Below, in pieces: positions 6,734-8,540 of a stretch of DNA of 8,540 nt. Within the stretch, counting starts at the first letter, position 1, and each line of letters starts with the position of its first letter. The notes under the pieces were generated by a model. It had not been told where the DNA came from, did no database searches, and saw only the letters and a list, made by a program, of their open reading frames with translations. The stretch spans positions 1 through 8,540 of the forward strand of contig CAZMWE010000044.1 of NCBI GenBank assembly GCA_964570005.1, in the 5' to 3' direction. This DNA is from JAJZCD01 sp964570005. GTDB lineage: Bacteria; Patescibacteriota; Saccharimonadia; Saccharimonadales; UBA4665. Position numbers and translations under genes: made by a program.

Positions 6734-7564
6734 GTGACGGCTATCAAAATCCAGCGATATTTCCCGGTAATTACCTGTGGCACGCTTGCTGTCATATTGC
6801 TTTGCGCGACTGGCAAAGCTACTGCTTTGGGCGCATTGGCACAATCCTTCACCACAACTGACAATTCATTGGTTGCTGGCACAGTTGTCAGCCTCAAATC
6901 AGGCAGTACAAATGTTGTGCAAAAATCTACACCTGGCCATGAGTCACTCCTGTTAGGTGTGACGGCCAGCCGTCCTCTTGTGTCCTTGGGGAGCGGCAAG
7001 CAGCAGGCGCAGGTTGTAGTTAGCGGCCTCACTCCCACGCTCGTCAGCGACATAAACGGCGACATAAAAATCGGCGATAAGATCACCGTTTCGCCCTTGG
7101 AAGGCATCGGCATGAAAGCCATGCAGTCCGTGGAGACAGTAGGCACGGCCGAGAGCAGCCTGAGCAGCAGCCAAACCACCACCCAAACCGTCACTGACAA
7201 AAATGGCAAGTCGGTCCAAGTCAAAGTCGGCCTCGTGTCCGTACAGGTAGATGTCGCATACTACCAGGCATCTCAAAGTAAGCTCAGCGGTTTCGTCCCC
7301 TCATTCCTGGTGAATGTGGGCAGTTCTATCGCTGGCAAGGACATCTCGCCGCTGCGTGTGCTTGTCGGTTTTTGTAGTCTGTTGCTCGGTTTTGTGATCG
7401 CCGGCGTAACGCTACAGGCCGGGGTCCGGGCCGGTATTATCTCGCTTGGCCGTAATCCCCTGGCTAGTGGCATCTTAAGACGCAGCTTACTGGACGTCCT
7501 AGCAACATCACTCGGATTACTGGCAATAACGGCCATGGCCTTTTATCTGATTCTGACATCTTAA
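6734..7564 (+). CDS. Membrane protein with a domain shared with the giant protein and a c-ring-like C-terminal hairpin
   Basis: 276 residues, GTG start and TAA stop. An in-frame TAA at 6728-6730 excludes any earlier start, and no ATG occurs before residue 127, so a later start would lose the N-terminal hydrophobic segment. AAAGG directly abuts the GTG, too close for a normal ribosome binding site. Residues 11-26 are hydrophobic after basic residues (K5, R8): a signal peptide or anchor, with possible AxA cleavage sites at 29-31 and 34-36. Residues about 42-140 align by motif with the 5609-5960 domain of the giant protein: VAGTVV, LLGV, SGLTPTLVS, NGDIKIGDKIT, EGIGMKA, VGTA. A Ser/Thr/Gln linker follows (141-153). 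Two helices (about 207-228 and 252-274) flank GRNPLASG (239-246), like the polar loop of F-type ATP synthase subunit c. I know no named family. Membrane anchoring or processing of the neighbouring giants is my inference. Confidence 0.88.
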   Translation: MTAIKIQRYFPVITCGTLAVILLCATGKATALGALAQSFTTTDNSLVAGTVVSLKSGSTNVVQKSTPGHESLLLGVTASRPLVSLGSGKQQAQVVVSGLTPTLVSDINGDIKIGDKITVSPLEGIGMKAMQSVETVGTAESSLSSSQTTTQTVTDKNGKSVQVKVGLVSVQVDVAYYQASQSKLSGFVPSFLVNVGSSIAGKDISPLRVLVGFCSLLLGFVIAGVTLQAGVRAGIISLGRNPLASGILRRSLLDVLATSLGLLAITAMAFYLILTS

Positions 7565-7577
7565 GCCGCGTCCTGCT

Positions 7578-7586
7578 TGTGGATAA
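7578..7586 (-). other. Perfect DnaA-box consensus in the intergenic spacer
   Basis: TGTGGATAA on the + strand is TTATCCACA on the - strand, the strict consensus DnaA box. It lies 14 bases after the stop of the upstream gene and 6 bases before an AT-rich stretch (7593-7616). A given 9-mer is expected about 0.07 times on both strands of this window. Only one copy is seen and no replication gene is adjacent, so an origin is not supported by itself; it could be a DnaA-binding regulatory site or chance. Confidence 0.4.
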
Positions 7587-7603
7587 CTCCCCTATTTTTT
7601 GAT

Positions 7604-7617
7604 GTAATTTTTATTAC
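7604..7617 (+). terminator. Short AT-rich inverted repeat after the 6734 gene
   Basis: GTAAT (7604-7608), TTTT, ATTAC (7613-7617) forms a 5-bp stem just after a run of six T (7595-7600). The stem is too short and AT-rich for a convincing intrinsic terminator. No GC-rich hairpin precedes the T-run, so how transcription of the upstream gene ends remains unclear. Confidence 0.15.
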
Positions 7618-7711
7618 GCCTTCCCGTCGTCAGCTCTCTGCCCCCTGTTTTACTGAGTAGAAGTTGTGTTCAGGATTGTTCCCAGTGGTAGCCAAGATAC
7701 GTAACGGAGCT

Positions 7712-7739
7712 TTGTCTATGCCTCTAAAAGGACTACAAT
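7712..7739 (+). promoter_or_regulatory. Candidate sigma70-type promoter for the 7790 gene
   Basis: TTGTCT (7712-7717, 4 of 6) and TACAAT (7734-7739, 5 of 6) are spaced by 16 bases. The predicted transcription start near 7746 gives a leader of about 44 bases, A-rich (a run of seven A at 7759-7765), before the ATG at 7790. The spacer of 225 bases between the two genes is compatible with separate transcription of the second giant gene. Confidence 0.4.
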
Positions 7740-7750
7740 ATCTGTAGTTC
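7730..7750. repeat. Inverted repeat over the -10 box, candidate operator
   Basis: ACTACA (7732-7737) and TGTAGT (7743-7748) are perfect inverted copies around ATATC. The arms extend by a G-T wobble and a G-C pair to 7730 and 7750. The left arm overlaps the candidate -10 box and the right arm the predicted transcription start, the usual place for a repressor operator. No regulator gene is in view. Confidence 0.33.
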
Positions 7751-7789
7751 GTTGCAACAAAAAAACCGAAAAACACAAGTAAAACCCAT

Positions 7790-8540
7790 ATGAATCCTTC
7801 TGGCGGATTACAGCCGGGCCAACCGAGGTCCACTGTCGTTAGTCCTGCACCATCTAGGCAGAGTGTTATTGCTGCCGCCATGGATACCGGCGCGATCGGT
7901 GGAGCCGGCAGCCTAGATGCCGATCTGGAAGGTACTGCCGCAGTCATTGCCGCTGAGGAACGCCAGGCCCGTGAGAACTCACGCATAGCCCGGGAGACAC
8001 ATTCGCGCGGCCGCTGGACAAAATTCGCCGTCATCGCGGTAGTGGCACTGGTAGGATTGTCGCTGGTATTTATCCGGCACAGCTCCGTCAGCCAGCAAGC
8101 CAGAGACAACGCTGCCGACGCCAGTGACCGTTTCCCGACTACTCCGATACCACTGGAACAATTGAACACTAATTCGCCAATACAAACCCAGAACCAAAGC
8201 TTAAGTGTGAACGGCCAGCTGGACGTCAACAGCTCGATTGTCATCGCACCGACAACCCAACCGAACGGCGCCGTAACCGGCCAATTATACTACGACCAGA
8301 CTACCAACCAGCTGTCGTACTACAACGGCACCAGCTTTCAAGACATACTGAGTGGCGCCCAGACCTCCATTTCGGGAGTGATTGGCGCTATAAACACCGG
8401 CACAGGCTTAGGTGTCAGCGGTAATACAGTCCGTAACACCGGTGTACTGAGTCTGCAAGGCCAGACCGGCAACATCGCATTAGTGGCCGGACCCGGCATC
8501 GTCGTGAACGGCACTACGCTCAGTAACAGTGGTGTGCTCA
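7790..8540 (+). CDS. Second giant surface protein, N-terminal 250 residues (3'-truncated by window edge)
   Basis: The ATG at 7790 is the first possible start after an in-frame TAG (7745-7747), and the frame is open to the window end. No clear Shine-Dalgarno sequence precedes it; an internal Met at residue 31 is a weaker alternative. Residues 1-75 are Pro/Ala/Ser-rich, then a basic, probably helical stretch (R58, R61, R65, R68, R73, R75, K78) leads into one membrane helix (79-95, FAVIAVVALVGLSLVFI). Positive-inside reasoning predicts N-terminus in, C-terminus out. Outside, a Gln/Asn/Pro linker (about 115-136) precedes LSVNGQLDVNSSIVIAPTTQ and GQLYYDQTTNQLSYYNGTSF (164-183), a module I know from CPR giant proteins. 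Then VLSLQGQTGNIALVAGPGI starts a repeat like the B modules at 1334 and 2261 of the upstream giant. This is probably a paralogue of the 2-6565 gene; its full length and C-terminus are outside the window. Confidence 0.9.
   Translation, partial: MNPSGGLQPGQPRSTVVSPAPSRQSVIAAAMDTGAIGGAGSLDADLEGTAAVIAAEERQARENSRIARETHSRGRWTKFAVIAVVALVGLSLVFIRHSSVSQQARDNAADASDRFPTTPIPLEQLNTNSPIQTQNQSLSVNGQLDVNSSIVIAPTTQPNGAVTGQLYYDQTTNQLSYYNGTSFQDILSGAQTSISGVIGAINTGTGLGVSGNTVRNTGVLSLQGQTGNIALVAGPGIVVNGTTLSNSGVL

Noticed and set aside
6782..6811. Lipoprotein lipobox in the 6734 product (C15 or C24)
   Set aside because: The residues before each Cys (VIT-C, ILL-C) do not fit the lipobox, which needs Gly, Ala or Ser at -1.
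7352..7561. 6734 gene as a true ATP synthase subunit c
   Set aside because: It is far too long, has a large ectodomain, lacks the mid-membrane acidic residue in the second helix, and no other atp gene is adjacent.
7563..7600. Rho-independent terminator after the 6734 gene using AAGC...GCTT and the T-run at 7595-7600
   Set aside because: The stem is only 4 bp and the T-run starts about 17 bases after it, so it does not fit an intrinsic terminator.

Overview
The window most resembles a surface-protein locus of a Patescibacteria/CPR bacterium, probably Saccharibacteria-like. This rests on protein style, not on a marker gene: very long Gly/Ser/Thr/Asn-rich beta-repeat proteins with QGGTG motifs, paired cysteines before Gly-rich linkers, 'QLYYDQ..NQLSYYNG' and 'FQVQNASG' modules, and a C-terminus ending in YWVIQ. 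By eye, G+C is somewhat above half. No in-frame TGA occurs in about 2,700 codons of Gly-rich coding sequence, so the UGA=Gly code of SR1/Gracilibacteria is not in use. All genes lie on the + strand.

Layout. (1) 2-6565: the 3' 2,187 codons of a giant secreted or surface-exposed fibre-like protein whose 5' end lies outside the window. It runs from beta-repeats with seven cysteine pairs (to about 3740), through two Trp/Tyr/Cys-containing beta-sandwich-like domains (about 3770-4990), a short repeat, an 'ADYAEY...PGDV...GVAMKA' domain (5609-5960) and a V-x-G repeat stalk (about 6020-6230), to a C-terminal cap domain (about 6240-6562). (2) 6566-6733: a spacer with a weak hairpin and a candidate promoter. 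(3) 6734-7564: a 276-residue membrane protein (GTG start) with an N-terminal signal/anchor, an extracytoplasmic domain that appears homologous to the 5609-5960 domain of the giant protein, and a C-terminal two-helix hairpin with a GRNP loop like that of ATP synthase subunit c. (4) 7565-7789: a spacer holding a perfect DnaA-box consensus, an AT-rich stretch, a candidate promoter and an inverted repeat over its -10 box. (5) 7790-8540: the 5' end of a second giant protein, running off the window, with a basic cytoplasmic N-terminus, one membrane helix and the start of the same kind of beta-repeats.

The picture is a tandem pair of giant, probably membrane-anchored surface fibres with a small membrane protein between them that shares one of their domains. 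The small protein may help anchor, process or assemble the fibres. That role is an inference; the domain sharing and gene order are read from the sequence. No RNA genes, insertion sequences or CRISPR arrays were seen.
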